From NCBI RefSeq assembly GCF_042663585.1, contig NZ_JBHTAN010000006.1:2728001-2792000 (forward strand): a stretch of 64,000 nt of DNA. The letters are read 5' to 3'. The notes under the pieces are model-generated. The model saw nothing but the letters and a program-made list of their open reading frames with translations. It was not told where the DNA came from and did no database searches. Within the stretch, counting starts at the first letter, position 1; every line of letters starts with the position of its first letter. Positions 50,937-59,226 of this stretch are shown one piece after another. The stretch is from Natranaeroarchaeum sp042663585. Lineage in GTDB: Archaea > Halobacteriota > Halobacteria > Halobacteriales > Natronoarchaeaceae. The translations under genes were made by a program, and so were the position numbers.

Positions 50937-51995
50937 TTACTCCTCCTCGGTGTCGCCGCCCAGTCGCTTGCTGGCCAGCGCACCGCCGGCCGCGCCAGCG
51001 ATAGCCGCACCGATGCCGAATCCTGGCGAACCGTCGTCGTCTTCGGTGTCGCTCTCTTCGCCGTTCTCCGCCCCGTTCTCCATTCCGTTTTCGTCGCCGT
51101 TTTCGTCGCCGTTCTCCGTCCCGTCTCCGTCACCGTTCTCGTCGCCGTTCTCCGATCCGTTCTCGTCGCCGTTCTCCGATCCGTTCTCGTCGCCGTTGAC
51201 GTTTTCGTCGTCGGTCGAATCCGGTTCCTCGTCGCCGAGAGTCACGAGCGGTATCTGGGGTGTCGTCTCGGGCGTGTTCGCCAGCACGTCCGCCCGGGTC
51301 GCGCCCTCGGGTAACAACAGATCCATGGCGGCCGGGTTGTTGGCTCCCGCGGTTCCACCCCCGATAACGTACTCGGCGGCTTCGGGCTCGATTGCGCGAA
51401 TGCTTCCGTCTCCGTACCCGTCGAACGGCGTCATGATCGCGGAGAAGGCGACCTGGTCGTTCCAGTCGACTGCCTCCTGTGGGAAGTCGACAGCGACCGC
51501 GTTCGACGCGGTCTGTGTGTACTCGACGTCTCCCGAGACCTCCTCGCCGTCCGCGCTCTCGACCGCTGCCAGTCCCTCCCCGTGTGCGACGACCCGAGTG
51601 TGATACGGAGACTCGAACGCGAAGTGCGTGCCCGTCCGTCCGTTGGGGTCTTCGGGCCCGTCGGCCTCAGGTGAGTTGATATACACCTGGACGAACTGGT
51701 GAGAGACCGGATCGAGGTCGAAGTTGTTCTGGATGTCGGCCGCCATCGTGAACTCGATGCGGACCCGCTCGTCCGACTCGTACAGCGTCACCGTCTCGAC
51801 GTCCCAGACGCCCTCGTAAAAATCCCCGCCGGTCGGCAGCGTGTACTGATCAGGGCCGTAGGGCGCTCCGCCGGTACCGGTCTCGAAGGCCTCGACTTCG
51901 GTAAAGTCGCCCTCCTGGGCGGCTACCGATGGCACGCCGACGACTGTCGCTGCAGTGGCTGCGCCGATTCCTGCAAGGTATTCTCTTCGTTGCAT
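50937..51995 (-). CDS. secreted glucodextranase-C-like surface protein, Tat and PGF-CTERM-like signals
   Basis: A 352-residue exported protein. M-Q-R-R-E-Y-L-A-G-I-G with a following Ala-rich stretch is a Tat signal, cleavage likely after A-A-Q near residue 27. Residues about 30-235 are beta-rich with F-V-Q-V-Y-I near 103 and resemble the C-terminal binding module of glucodextranase. A low-complexity tract of E-N-G/D-E-N-G units (about 265-315) is a probable stalk. The C terminus has P-G-F-G-I-G, a hydrophobic helix and S-K-R, a PGF-CTERM-type sorting signal, though the acidic tail after it is longer than usual. Likely archaeosortase-processed and lipid-anchored. Strong TATA near 52017-52025. 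Confidence 0.8.
   Translation of the reverse strand: MQRREYLAGIGAATAATVVGVPSVAAQEGDFTEVEAFETGTGGAPYGPDQYTLPTGGDFYEGVWDVETVTLYESDERVRIEFTMAADIQNNFDLDPVSHQFVQVYINSPEADGPEDPNGRTGTHFAFESPYHTRVVAHGEGLAAVESADGEEVSGDVEYTQTASNAVAVDFPQEAVDWNDQVAFSAIMTPFDGYGDGSIRAIEPEAAEYVIGGGTAGANNPAAMDLLLPEGATRADVLANTPETTPQIPLVTLGDEEPDSTDDENVNGDENGSENGDENGSENGDENGDGDGTENGDENGDENGMENGAENGEESDTEDDDGSPGFGIGAAIAGAAGGALASKRLGGDTEEE
51137..51196. repeat. 24-base tandem repeat in the stalk region
   Basis: The 24-base unit beginning TCTCGTCGCCGT is present at 51137-51160 and 51161-51184 without mismatch, and continues for 13 bases from 51185. It encodes S-E-N-G-D-E-N-G on the minus strand. Degenerate copies flank it (about 51060-51136). 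Confidence 0.85.
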
Positions 51996-52026
51996 AGCTG
52001 AGTAATTATATTATAGATATAAAAAC

Positions 52027-52049
52027 ATTATGAACAATTGCATCATAAT
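52027..52049 (-). promoter_or_regulatory. inverted repeat upstream of the surface-protein TATA
   Basis: ATTATGA (52027-52033) and TCATAAT (52043-52049), perfect, nine bases apart, immediately upstream of the TATA-like box at about 52017-52025. Possible activator or repressor site. Confidence 0.4.
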
Positions 52050-52111
52050 TAGATATAGCTCGCTCCACGGAGCACGTCAGATACATACCGGTACACCCGC
52101 TACGCCCGGCC

Positions 52112-52378
52112 ATGAGTGAGGATTCGGTTCAGTGTTGGCTCGTCGAACGCTCCTACGGCGACGAGAACCTCGTCTCGTTCGTCTACGCGACGCCGGACGG
52201 GGGCCGGTACCACCAGCGGGACCTCTCTGCGAACATGCTCTTTCGCCTCGACGTGACGGCCGCCCGGTCGGTGCCCGAAGCGGACCTTCAGCCAGTCGAT
52301 GACGAAGCGCTTCAGGAACGCTACGCCACCGAAGCCGAGCGAATGGCGAGCGACCACGACCCCGACGACGTGATCTGA
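52112..52378 (+). CDS. conserved small haloarchaeal protein
   Basis: An 88-residue acidic protein: Q-C-W-L-V-E-R-S-Y near residue 7, V-Y-A-T-P-D-G-G-R-Y near 24, then helix to V-D-D-E-A-L-Q-E-R-Y-A-T-E-A near 66. It looks like a strand-rich N-terminal half with a helical tail. Not recognised. Followed by the ABC transporter genes 61 bases away, which have their own TATA-like AAATATACAC at about 52411-52420. Confidence 0.7.
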   Translation: MSEDSVQCWLVERSYGDENLVSFVYATPDGGRYHQRDLSANMLFRLDVTAARSVPEADLQPVDDEALQERYATEAERMASDHDPDDVI

Positions 52379-52439
52379 GGGGATACTTTCGCGCTCCGTT
52401 GCACAAAGAAAATATACACTCGGCTCGTGGCCTTCCGAT

Positions 52440-53351
52440 ATGGCCGCCATCGAACTCGACGGGGTCACGAAACGGTACGACTCGGTGACCGCGATCCGTG
52501 ACCTGTCCCTCCAGGTCGAGGACGGTGAGATCTACGGCTTTCTGGGACCGAACGGCTCCGGGAAGTCGACGACGATCAACATCCTCCTCGATTTCGTCCG
52601 ACCGACCGACGGCACTGCGAAAGTGTTCGGTATCGACTGTCAGGAAGACCCGCTCGCCGTCCGACAACGGATCGGCGTCCTCCCCGAAGGATTCAGCGTC
52701 TACGACCGGCTTACCGGCCGCCAGCACGTCCAGTTCGCCTGCGAGTCCAAAGGCGTCGACGCTGACCCCGAGGCGTTGCTCGACCGCGTCGGACTCGTCG
52801 ACTCGGCGAGCAGGCGAGCCAGCGACTACTCGAAAGGCATGAAACAGCGGCTGATACTGGCGATGGCGCTCGCTGGCGACCCTGACTTGCTGATACTCGA
52901 CGAGCCGACGACCGGCCTCGACCCCAACGGTGCACGCCGGATGCGCGAACTGATCGAGGCCGAACGGGACCGCGGTGCGACGGTCTTCTTTTCGAGTCAC
53001 ATTCTCGCTCAGGTCGACGCCGTCTGTGATCGGGTCGGCATCCTCACGAACGGCGAACTCACCGCTCAGGACAGCATCGACGCCCTCCGCGAGTCGACCG
53101 ACTCGACGGACACGCTTCGCATCACTGTCGCCCGACCGGACGGGCGTGCGCTCGACGCCGTCCGCTCGCTCGCGGGCGTTTCGAACGTCTCTACGGACGG
53201 GAACACGATGCTGGTCGACTGCGCGGACGCCTCCAAAACCGCCGTCATCTCGGCTATCGAGGAGGCTGGTGTCGAAGTCACGGACTTCTCGACCGAGGAG
53301 GCGTCGCTGGAGGAACTGTTCGAGCAGTTCACGACGGAGGCACGCCGATGA
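52440..53351 (+). CDS. ABC transporter ATP-binding protein (exporter type)
   Basis: A 303-residue ATPase: Walker A G-P-N-G-S-G-K-S-T near residue 36, Q-loop near 80, signature Y-S-K-G-M-K-Q near 133, Walker B L-L-I-L-D-E-P near 151, D-loop and switch His in S-S-H-I-L near 185. Residues 215-303 form the small C-terminal domain common in NosF/CcmA-like exporters. The signature's first residue differs from LSGGQ as in this subfamily. Its stop overlaps the permease start (ATGA at 53348-53351), so they form one transporter. Confidence 0.92.
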   Translation: MAAIELDGVTKRYDSVTAIRDLSLQVEDGEIYGFLGPNGSGKSTTINILLDFVRPTDGTAKVFGIDCQEDPLAVRQRIGVLPEGFSVYDRLTGRQHVQFACESKGVDADPEALLDRVGLVDSASRRASDYSKGMKQRLILAMALAGDPDLLILDEPTTGLDPNGARRMRELIEAERDRGATVFFSSHILAQVDAVCDRVGILTNGELTAQDSIDALRESTDSTDTLRITVARPDGRALDAVRSLAGVSNVSTDGNTMLVDCADASKTAVISAIEEAGVEVTDFSTEEASLEELFEQFTTEARR

Positions 53352-54190
53352 GTTGGCAGGTCATCGCGCGCAAGGAACTGAAGGACTCGATCAGGTCCCG
53401 GTCGCTCATCGTGCTCTCGGTGCTGTTCGTGTTGCTCTCGCTGTTTATTACCGGGCTGTACGCCGCAGTCCCGTTCCTGGGTGCGACGGGCAGCGAGGAG
53501 CTAACGGTTCAGAGCCTGATCTCGTTTTTCGGTACAGCGGTGATGTTCGTCCCGATCATCGCCGTCCTACTTGGCTACAAGGCCATCGTCGGCGAGCGCC
53601 AGTCGGGCAGTCTCGCACTCACGCTCTCGCTCCCGCACACGCGTGACGACGTGGTCCTCGGGAAGTTCCTCGGGCGGTCGGTCGTCCTCGCCATCCCGAT
53701 ACTGCTCGCCTTCCTCGCCGGACTCGTCGTCGTCATCGCGCTGTTCGACGCGTACTCGGTGATCGACTATCTGGTGTTCGTCTTTGCCGTCCTGCTCATC
53801 GGGGTCGCGTACCTGAGTCTCGCGATCGGCTTTTCGGGCTCGACGACCTCCTCGGTGCTGTCAGGCGTCGGCGTCTTCGTCCTTTACGTGCTCTTTCGGT
53901 TTCTGTGGGGACCCGGCCTGTTCGTCACACAGAGCGCCGTCAACCGAGTCCAGACCGGTGAGTGGTCGATACTCTTCGAGTTCGACTGGTGGATGTACCC
54001 CATCGCGATGATCAACCCGCACTACGCCTACCAGATGGTGCTGTACGGCTTCGTCTACGGTGACGCCGCACAGCCGCGATATATGGGCGCGTGGTACGTC
54101 AACGGCTGGACCGGACTGGCCGTCCTCGCCGCCTGGACCGTGGTTCCGCTCGCGGTTGGCGGGTGGCTGTTCCGCCGGAGCGACCTCTAG
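53348..54190 (+). CDS. ABC transporter permease (NosY-like, ABC-2 type)
   Basis: A 280-residue membrane protein with six hydrophobic segments, at about 20-42, 58-80, 112-135, 142-165, 172-195 and 250-272. Residues G-E-R-Q-S-G-S-L-A-L-T-L-S-L-P near residue 80 are the ABC-2/NosY signature following helix 2. Partner of the overlapping ATPase. In denitrifiers NosFY serve nitrous-oxide reductase, but no nos genes are near, so substrate is open. Its stop overlaps by four bases that of ligA on the other strand. Confidence 0.88.
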   Translation: MSWQVIARKELKDSIRSRSLIVLSVLFVLLSLFITGLYAAVPFLGATGSEELTVQSLISFFGTAVMFVPIIAVLLGYKAIVGERQSGSLALTLSLPHTRDDVVLGKFLGRSVVLAIPILLAFLAGLVVVIALFDAYSVIDYLVFVFAVLLIGVAYLSLAIGFSGSTTSSVLSGVGVFVLYVLFRFLWGPGLFVTQSAVNRVQTGEWSILFEFDWWMYPIAMINPHYAYQMVLYGFVYGDAAQPRYMGAWYVNGWTGLAVLAAWTVVPLAVGGWLFRRSDL

Positions 54191-56256
54191 ACGTTCGCCG
54201 TTTCGACGCCCTGCTCTTCTAGCAACGCCTCGAACTCCGCCTCGCTGAGTCGTTCGACAGCCTCCGCTTCGGCGTCGTCGACCTTCGTCGCACCGGGATT
54301 CTCGCCGGTGACGAGATAGTCGGTGTTGCCCGAGACGCTGCTCGTCGCCGACCCCCCGTGGGCCTCGACCAGTTCCTGGGCCTCGCTTCGCGTGTACTCG
54401 TCGAGGCTGCCGGTAAAGACGACTGTCAGACCGTCTAGCTCGTCGCCGCCGGACGTCTCGGCGGACTGTGGCTCGACGCCCTCTTTGCGGAGTGCGGCGA
54501 TCACTGCGCGGTTCGCCTCGGAAGCGAAAAAGTCGTGGATCTCCCTGGCGACGACCTCGCCGACCTCGTCGACCGACCGGAGCGCGTCGACGTCCGCGTC
54601 CATTAGGGTATCTAGATCGCCGAACTCGCGGGCCAGTTCGCGGGCCGTCGCCGGTCCGACGTGGGGGACGCCGAGCGCAGAGAGGAACTCCGCGAGCGGG
54701 GGTTCGGTCGTCGCCTCGATGGCGTCGACCAGGTTCTGTGTGCTCTGCTCGCCCCAGCCCTCTAACTCGGCGAGTTCGTCGGGTGAGATCCGGTAGAGGT
54801 CGGGAAGCCCGTCGATCAGCCCGGCGTCGAGCAGCTGGCGAACCGTCCGCTCGCCCAGCCCCTCGATGTCGAGGCCGTCGTCGCTTCCGTAGTAGACGAT
54901 CGACTCGCGCAGTTGGGCATCGCAGGCGATCCCTCCGGTGCAGTGGGCCATCGGACCGTCGCGCTCGACGGCGCTGTCACAGACCGGACAGGTCTCGGGA
55001 AACTCGAAGTGGCCGTCGTCCCCGTCTTCGAGCACCTCCGCGACCTGCGGGATCACGTCGCCCGCACGCTCGATGCGGACCCTGTCGCCGACGTCGACGC
55101 CCAGTCTGGCGATCTCGTCGGGGTTGTGGAGGCTGGCGCGGGCGACTGTGACGCCCCCCACGTCCACCGGATCGAGCAGTGCGACCGGCGTCAGGCGGCC
55201 GGTGCGCCCGACCTGTACTGCGATCTCGCGAACCGTCGTCTCTTCGGTGCGTGCGGGGAACTTGTAGGCCATCGCCCAGCGGTAGTGTCGGGACGTCGCG
55301 CCGAGTGTCTCGCGCTGGTCCCGGTCGTTTACCTTGATCACGACGCCGTCGATCTCGTAGTTGAGGTCGTCGCGACGCTCCAGCATCCCGTCGCGGTACT
55401 CGATGGCTTCGTCGATCCCCTCGACGCGGGTCGTGTGTTCGTTGACACGCAGGCCGTACTCTGGGAGGGTCTCGTCCTCGGCGTAGCGGGTCTCCCACTC
55501 GCGACTCGCGTCGAGCACCTCGAAGAAGAAACAGTCCAGTGGGCGCTCCGCGACGACTGTCGGGTCGTGCTGACGGATCGTCCCCGCCGTCGCGTTCCGG
55601 GGATTCGCGAAGGGGTCCTCGCCGCGCTCGACGAGTTCGCGGTTGTACGCCTGAAAGGCGTCCCTGGGCATGTAGATCTCGCCGCGGACGGCCAGGAACT
55701 CGGGATAGTCGCCCGACAGTTGGAGTGGGATCGACCGGATCGTCCGGACGTTCGCGGTCACGTCGTCGCCCTCCTGACCGTCGCCGCGGGTGACAGCGCG
55801 CTCTAACTGGCCATCGTTGTAGACGACTTCGATCGAGATGCCGTCGAACTTCGGTTCGCAGACGTAGCTCACGTCGGCGAACTCGCTCTCGACGCGCTCG
55901 GCGAAGGCGCGGATCTCCTTGACGTCCTCGCTCCCCTCGATCGAGAGCATCGGCGCGACGTGCTCGACGGTGTCGAACGCCTCGACTGGCTCGCCGCCGA
56001 CGCGCTGGGTCGGGCTCCCCTCTCGGTCGAGGTCGAACGTCTCTTCGAGCGTTTGTAGCCGCTCGAACAGGGCGTCGTAGGCCCTGTCTGCGATCACCGG
56101 GTCGGCCTCGAGGTAGTACTGTCGGTCGTGATATCGGATCGCCTCACGGAGCTGTTCGGCCTGCTCGCGTGCAGCCTCTCTGGAGAGCGACTCCACGGCC
56201 TCGAACTCCGTCTCTGGCTCCTCGATATACGGGTTGTCCTCGAGTGCTGGCGGCAT
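54187..56256 (-). CDS. ligA: NAD+-dependent DNA ligase
   Basis: Seals nicks using NAD+. The complete bacterial-type architecture is present in 689 residues: Ia domain (Y-H-D-R-Q-Y-Y near 42), adenylation motif C-E-P-K-F-D-G near residue 133 with the nucleophilic Lys, OB fold, C4 zinc finger (C-P-V-C near 426, then C-T-G-G-I-A-C), helix-hairpin-helix region (about 460-590) and a C-terminal BRCT domain (about 602-680, G-L-T-V-V-F-T-G-S-L). Most archaea use ATP-dependent ligases; several haloarchaea carry this enzyme, presumably by transfer from bacteria. Codon and acid content are fully haloarchaeal, so transfer is old. Confidence 0.95.
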   Translation of the reverse strand: MPPALEDNPYIEEPETEFEAVESLSREAAREQAEQLREAIRYHDRQYYLEADPVIADRAYDALFERLQTLEETFDLDREGSPTQRVGGEPVEAFDTVEHVAPMLSIEGSEDVKEIRAFAERVESEFADVSYVCEPKFDGISIEVVYNDGQLERAVTRGDGQEGDDVTANVRTIRSIPLQLSGDYPEFLAVRGEIYMPRDAFQAYNRELVERGEDPFANPRNATAGTIRQHDPTVVAERPLDCFFFEVLDASREWETRYAEDETLPEYGLRVNEHTTRVEGIDEAIEYRDGMLERRDDLNYEIDGVVIKVNDRDQRETLGATSRHYRWAMAYKFPARTEETTVREIAVQVGRTGRLTPVALLDPVDVGGVTVARASLHNPDEIARLGVDVGDRVRIERAGDVIPQVAEVLEDGDDGHFEFPETCPVCDSAVERDGPMAHCTGGIACDAQLRESIVYYGSDDGLDIEGLGERTVRQLLDAGLIDGLPDLYRISPDELAELEGWGEQSTQNLVDAIEATTEPPLAEFLSALGVPHVGPATARELAREFGDLDTLMDADVDALRSVDEVGEVVAREIHDFFASEANRAVIAALRKEGVEPQSAETSGGDELDGLTVVFTGSLDEYTRSEAQELVEAHGGSATSSVSGNTDYLVTGENPGATKVDDAEAEAVERLSEAEFEALLEEQGVETANV

Positions 56257-56281
56257 CGCTCGGGAGTTTGGCCCCGTCGCT

Positions 56282-56288
56282 AAAAAAA
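56282..56288 (-). terminator. T7 terminator of the 55-residue gene
   Basis: Seven T on the minus strand, 27 bases past the stop at 56315, before the ligA start. Confidence 0.5.
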
Positions 56289-56314
56289 TCGATCATCCGG
56301 AGAGTCCGCTCGGC

Positions 56315-56482
56315 TTACTGCCAGTCGGATAGCTCCGCCGCGTCGGCTACGTCCATCGAAATCCACGCGCCGTCTCGGGTAATATCTGCGATCACGTACT
56401 CGCCGCCGTGACCGTCATCGTCGACCGTTCCCACGATCTCACGTGTGTCCGTCGACATCTCGCTGTAGCCTGACGTGGACAT
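56315..56482 (-). CDS. 55-residue haloarchaeal small protein (DUF7556-like)
   Basis: Reads M-S-T-S-G-Y-S-E at the start, with a second possible start at M-S-T-D-T-R (56458). The core V-G-T-V-D-D-D-G-H-G-G-E-Y-V-I-A-D-I-T and A-W-I-S-M-D-V-A suggests a small beta fold, ending L-S-D-W-Q. Composition is normal haloarchaeal, and it has a T-tract terminator and an AT-rich promoter (around 56500-56515), so I take it as real. I associate it from memory with DUF7556. Function unknown. Confidence 0.7.
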   Translation of the reverse strand: MSTSGYSEMSTDTREIVGTVDDDGHGGEYVIADITRDGAWISMDVADAAELSDWQ

Positions 56483-56542
56483 ATCTGTAACTATCTTTCA
56501 TACATCTATAAAGCCATCGGATTGATTTTGAATCTATCCCCT

Positions 56543-56560
56543 GCTCGAACCGGTTCGAGC
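56543..56560. promoter_or_regulatory. 18-base perfect palindrome upstream of the CBS-glyS operon
   Basis: GCTCGAACCGGTTCGAGC, with no spacer, lies about 40 bases upstream of the TATA-like GTTTATGG (about 56602-56609) of the CBS gene and 60 bases from the divergent small gene. Likely a dimeric regulator site. Confidence 0.5.
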
Positions 56561-56633
56561 CCGCTCTGAGCGTCCCGTCTCGGTCGGCGCTGGAAGCACG
56601 GAGTTTATGGCGGTTTTGCACGTACGCCGGTGT

Positions 56634-57485
56634 ATGAATGTTTCCGACGCGATGACACCCCGTTCGGAGCTCGTCACGGTATCGCTTCCGGGCAGCCGCG
56701 ACGACGCCCTAGAGTACCTGCAGGATCGCGAGTTCTCTTCGCTTCCGGTCGTCAAAGAGTCCGACGGTGGCGAGGAGTACCGTGGCCTGGTCTCCCGCGA
56801 GAGCCTGATCGAACAGCCAGACGAGGACCAGCTTGCCCTGCTGATGGAGGAGGTCCCGACTATCGAACACGACGCGACCATCGAGCAACTCGCCGAACTG
56901 ATGGCCACCGAAGGTGCCCGGCGTATTCCCGTCGTCGATGGTGAACTCGAAGGCATCGTCACGATCACCGACGTGATCCGCGCACTCGCGACCGGCGACA
57001 TCGACACCGAGACCAGCGTCGAGCAGTTGGCGACGCGGGACATCAACACGACCTATCAGGATGCACCGCTTGCCGTCGGGATGCGAGAACTGTTCTACGC
57101 GAACGTTCCCTACGCCGTCGTGCTCGACGAGGCTGGCGACCCCACCGGCATGCTGACCGAGGTCGACATCCTGGATGTGGCCCGTGTCGTCGAGGAGGAA
57201 GAGCGGACGGGCAACAGTTTCGCGGATCAGGACAACGACTGGATGTGGGAGGGAATCAAGGGCGTCGGGAGCCGCTCGATGACGGTCCGGAACGTCGAAC
57301 TTCCCGACGACAGCGTCGCCGACCTGATGACTGCGGACCTCGTGACTGTCTCGAAGAGCAAGAGTGTCAAGGAGGCCGCCCAGCGGATGATCACGCACGA
57401 TATCGAGCAGATCCCGCTGGTCATCGGCGACCAACTCGTTGGCGTCGTCCGAGACATGGACTTGCTGGAGGCGCTGTATGACTGA
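56634..57485 (+). CDS. CBS-domain protein coupled to glyS
   Basis: A 283-residue protein made of four CBS motifs (two Bateman modules), at about 1-60, 70-130, 140-195 and 220-280; for example S-D-A-M-T-P near residue 3, G-A-R-R-I-P-V-V-D-G near 100 and D-I-E-Q-I-P-L-V near 256. Such modules bind adenosine nucleotides or SAM and act as sensors. No catalytic domain is attached. ATG at 56634 chosen (M-N-V-S-D-A-M). The last eight bases overlap the glyS start (57478-57485), so it is tightly coupled to glycyl-tRNA synthetase. Confidence 0.88.
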   Translation: MNVSDAMTPRSELVTVSLPGSRDDALEYLQDREFSSLPVVKESDGGEEYRGLVSRESLIEQPDEDQLALLMEEVPTIEHDATIEQLAELMATEGARRIPVVDGELEGIVTITDVIRALATGDIDTETSVEQLATRDINTTYQDAPLAVGMRELFYANVPYAVVLDEAGDPTGMLTEVDILDVARVVEEEERTGNSFADQDNDWMWEGIKGVGSRSMTVRNVELPDDSVADLMTADLVTVSKSKSVKEAAQRMITHDIEQIPLVIGDQLVGVVRDMDLLEALYD

Positions 57486-59226
57486 TACGGGCGAGAAACT
57501 CGTCGAACTCGCGAAACGACGGGGTTACTTCCTGCAGGCGTCGGGCGCCTACGGCGGCGTCTCCGGCTTCTACACGTTCGGTCCCCAGGGCGCGGCGCTC
57601 AAGGGGAACGTCGAGGAGGCCTGGCGTGACCGCTTCGCGGTCAGGGAGGGCAACCAGGAGATAGACGCACCGACGATCATGCCCGAACCCGTCTTCGAGG
57701 CGTCGGGCCATCTCGACACGTTCGACGACATGCTCGTCGAGTGTCGCGAGTGTGGCGAGAGCCACCGGGCCGACCACCTGATCGAGGACAACACCGACCT
57801 CGAGGACGCGGAAGCCATTCCGATTTCGGAAGTCGAGGACCTGATCGCCGAGCACGACCTGACCTGTCCGAACTGCGGGACCGGACTCGCGGGCCAGTCC
57901 GTCGAGAGCTTCAACCTCATGTTCGGCACGAACATCGGTCCTGGCGACGCCTCGCCGGGCTATCTGCGCCCGGAGACCGCCCAGGGTATCTTCGTCGAGT
58001 TCCCACAACTCAAAGAGTACGCCCGCAATCAGTTACCCTTCGGCGTCACGCAGATCGGCAAGGCCTACCGCAACGAGATCAGCCCGCGCAAGTCCGTTAT
58101 CCGAACGCGGGAGTTCACGCAGGCCGAACTGGAACTGTTCATCGACCCCGACGAGGACGAACCCGACCTCGCCACGGTCGAGGACGTCGAGGTGACGCTC
58201 TACCCCGTCGCCGAGCAACAGGACGACGAGGGCGAACCGATCACGACGACGGTCGGCGAGGCCGTCGCGGACGGCACCATCGCCAGCGCGTGGATCGGTT
58301 ACTATCTCGGTATTTCCCAACAGTGGTACGACCGCGTCGGCATCGATATGGACCGGTTCCGCTTCCGCCAGCACCTGCCCGGCGAACTCGCCCACTACTC
58401 GGCGGACTGCTGGGACGCCGAATCCGAACTCGATGGCGACTGGGTGGAACTCACCGGCTTCGCCTATCGGAGCGACTACGACCTGAGCAAACACGGCGAA
58501 CACTCCGACGAGGAGTTCACGATCTTCAAGCAGTACGACGAACCGAAGACCGTCGAACGAGCGACGGTCGATCCCGATATGAGCTACCTCGGGCCCGAGT
58601 TCGGCGGCGCGGCCGGCGAGATTGCCGACGCGCTGGCGACACTCGCCGAGGAGGATCGCTCGGCGTTTGACGGCGAGACCGTCACGGTCTCCGCCGATGG
58701 CGAGGAGTACGCCATCCCGGTCGAGAAAACCGAGTTCACCGTCGAGGAGGTCACCGAGGCGGGCGAGCAGATCACGCCCCACGTCGTCGAGCCGTCGTTC
58801 GGTATCGACCGCGTGCTCTACACGATTCTCGCCCACAGTTACCGCGAGGACGAGGTCGACGGCGAGGAGCGCACCTACCTCGCGCTCGACCCCGAGGTCG
58901 CACCGACGTTCGTCGGCGTCTTCCCGCTCATGGACAAGGAAGGGCTGGGCGAACTCGCCGGCGATGTTGCCACCGACCTCCGCGAGGCGGGCCTCTCGGT
59001 CGCCTACGACGACTCCGGTGCGATCGGTCGCCGCTACCGCCGCCAGGACGAGGTCGGCACGCCCTTCTGCGTCACTGTGGACTACGAGGCGCTCGAAGAG
59101 GGTACCGTCACCGTTCGCGAGCGCGATTCGACCGAGCAGGTGAGGGTCTCTCTCGACGATCTGACCGAGACCCTTGCGGCGCTTCGCTCCGGCGACCTGT
59201 CCTTCGACGTACTCGCGGAGCGGTAG
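57478..59226 (+). CDS. glyS: glycyl-tRNA synthetase (alpha2 type)
   Basis: Charges tRNA-Gly. The 582-residue class II enzyme has Y-T-F-G-P-Q-G-A-A-L-K near residue 30, a zinc-like insertion with C-R-E-C-G near 88 and C-P-N-C-G near 127, motif 2 region L-R-P-E-T-A-Q-G-I near 162 with Y-R-N-E-I-S-P-R near 196, motif 3 F-G-I-D-R-V-L near 441, and an anticodon-binding domain at the C terminus (about 480-580). ATG at 57478 is within the end of the CBS gene. The stop is immediately followed by the ATG of the dolichol-kinase-like gene. Confidence 0.95.
   Translation: MTDTGEKLVELAKRRGYFLQASGAYGGVSGFYTFGPQGAALKGNVEEAWRDRFAVREGNQEIDAPTIMPEPVFEASGHLDTFDDMLVECRECGESHRADHLIEDNTDLEDAEAIPISEVEDLIAEHDLTCPNCGTGLAGQSVESFNLMFGTNIGPGDASPGYLRPETAQGIFVEFPQLKEYARNQLPFGVTQIGKAYRNEISPRKSVIRTREFTQAELELFIDPDEDEPDLATVEDVEVTLYPVAEQQDDEGEPITTTVGEAVADGTIASAWIGYYLGISQQWYDRVGIDMDRFRFRQHLPGELAHYSADCWDAESELDGDWVELTGFAYRSDYDLSKHGEHSDEEFTIFKQYDEPKTVERATVDPDMSYLGPEFGGAAGEIADALATLAEEDRSAFDGETVTVSADGEEYAIPVEKTEFTVEEVTEAGEQITPHVVEPSFGIDRVLYTILAHSYREDEVDGEERTYLALDPEVAPTFVGVFPLMDKEGLGELAGDVATDLREAGLSVAYDDSGAIGRRYRRQDEVGTPFCVTVDYEALEEGTVTVRERDSTEQVRVSLDDLTETLAALRSGDLSFDVLAER

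Noticed and set aside
56483..56633. T-box-like leader for glyS
   Set aside because: The expected transcript leader is too short, and T-boxes are not known in archaea; the palindrome lies upstream of the promoter.
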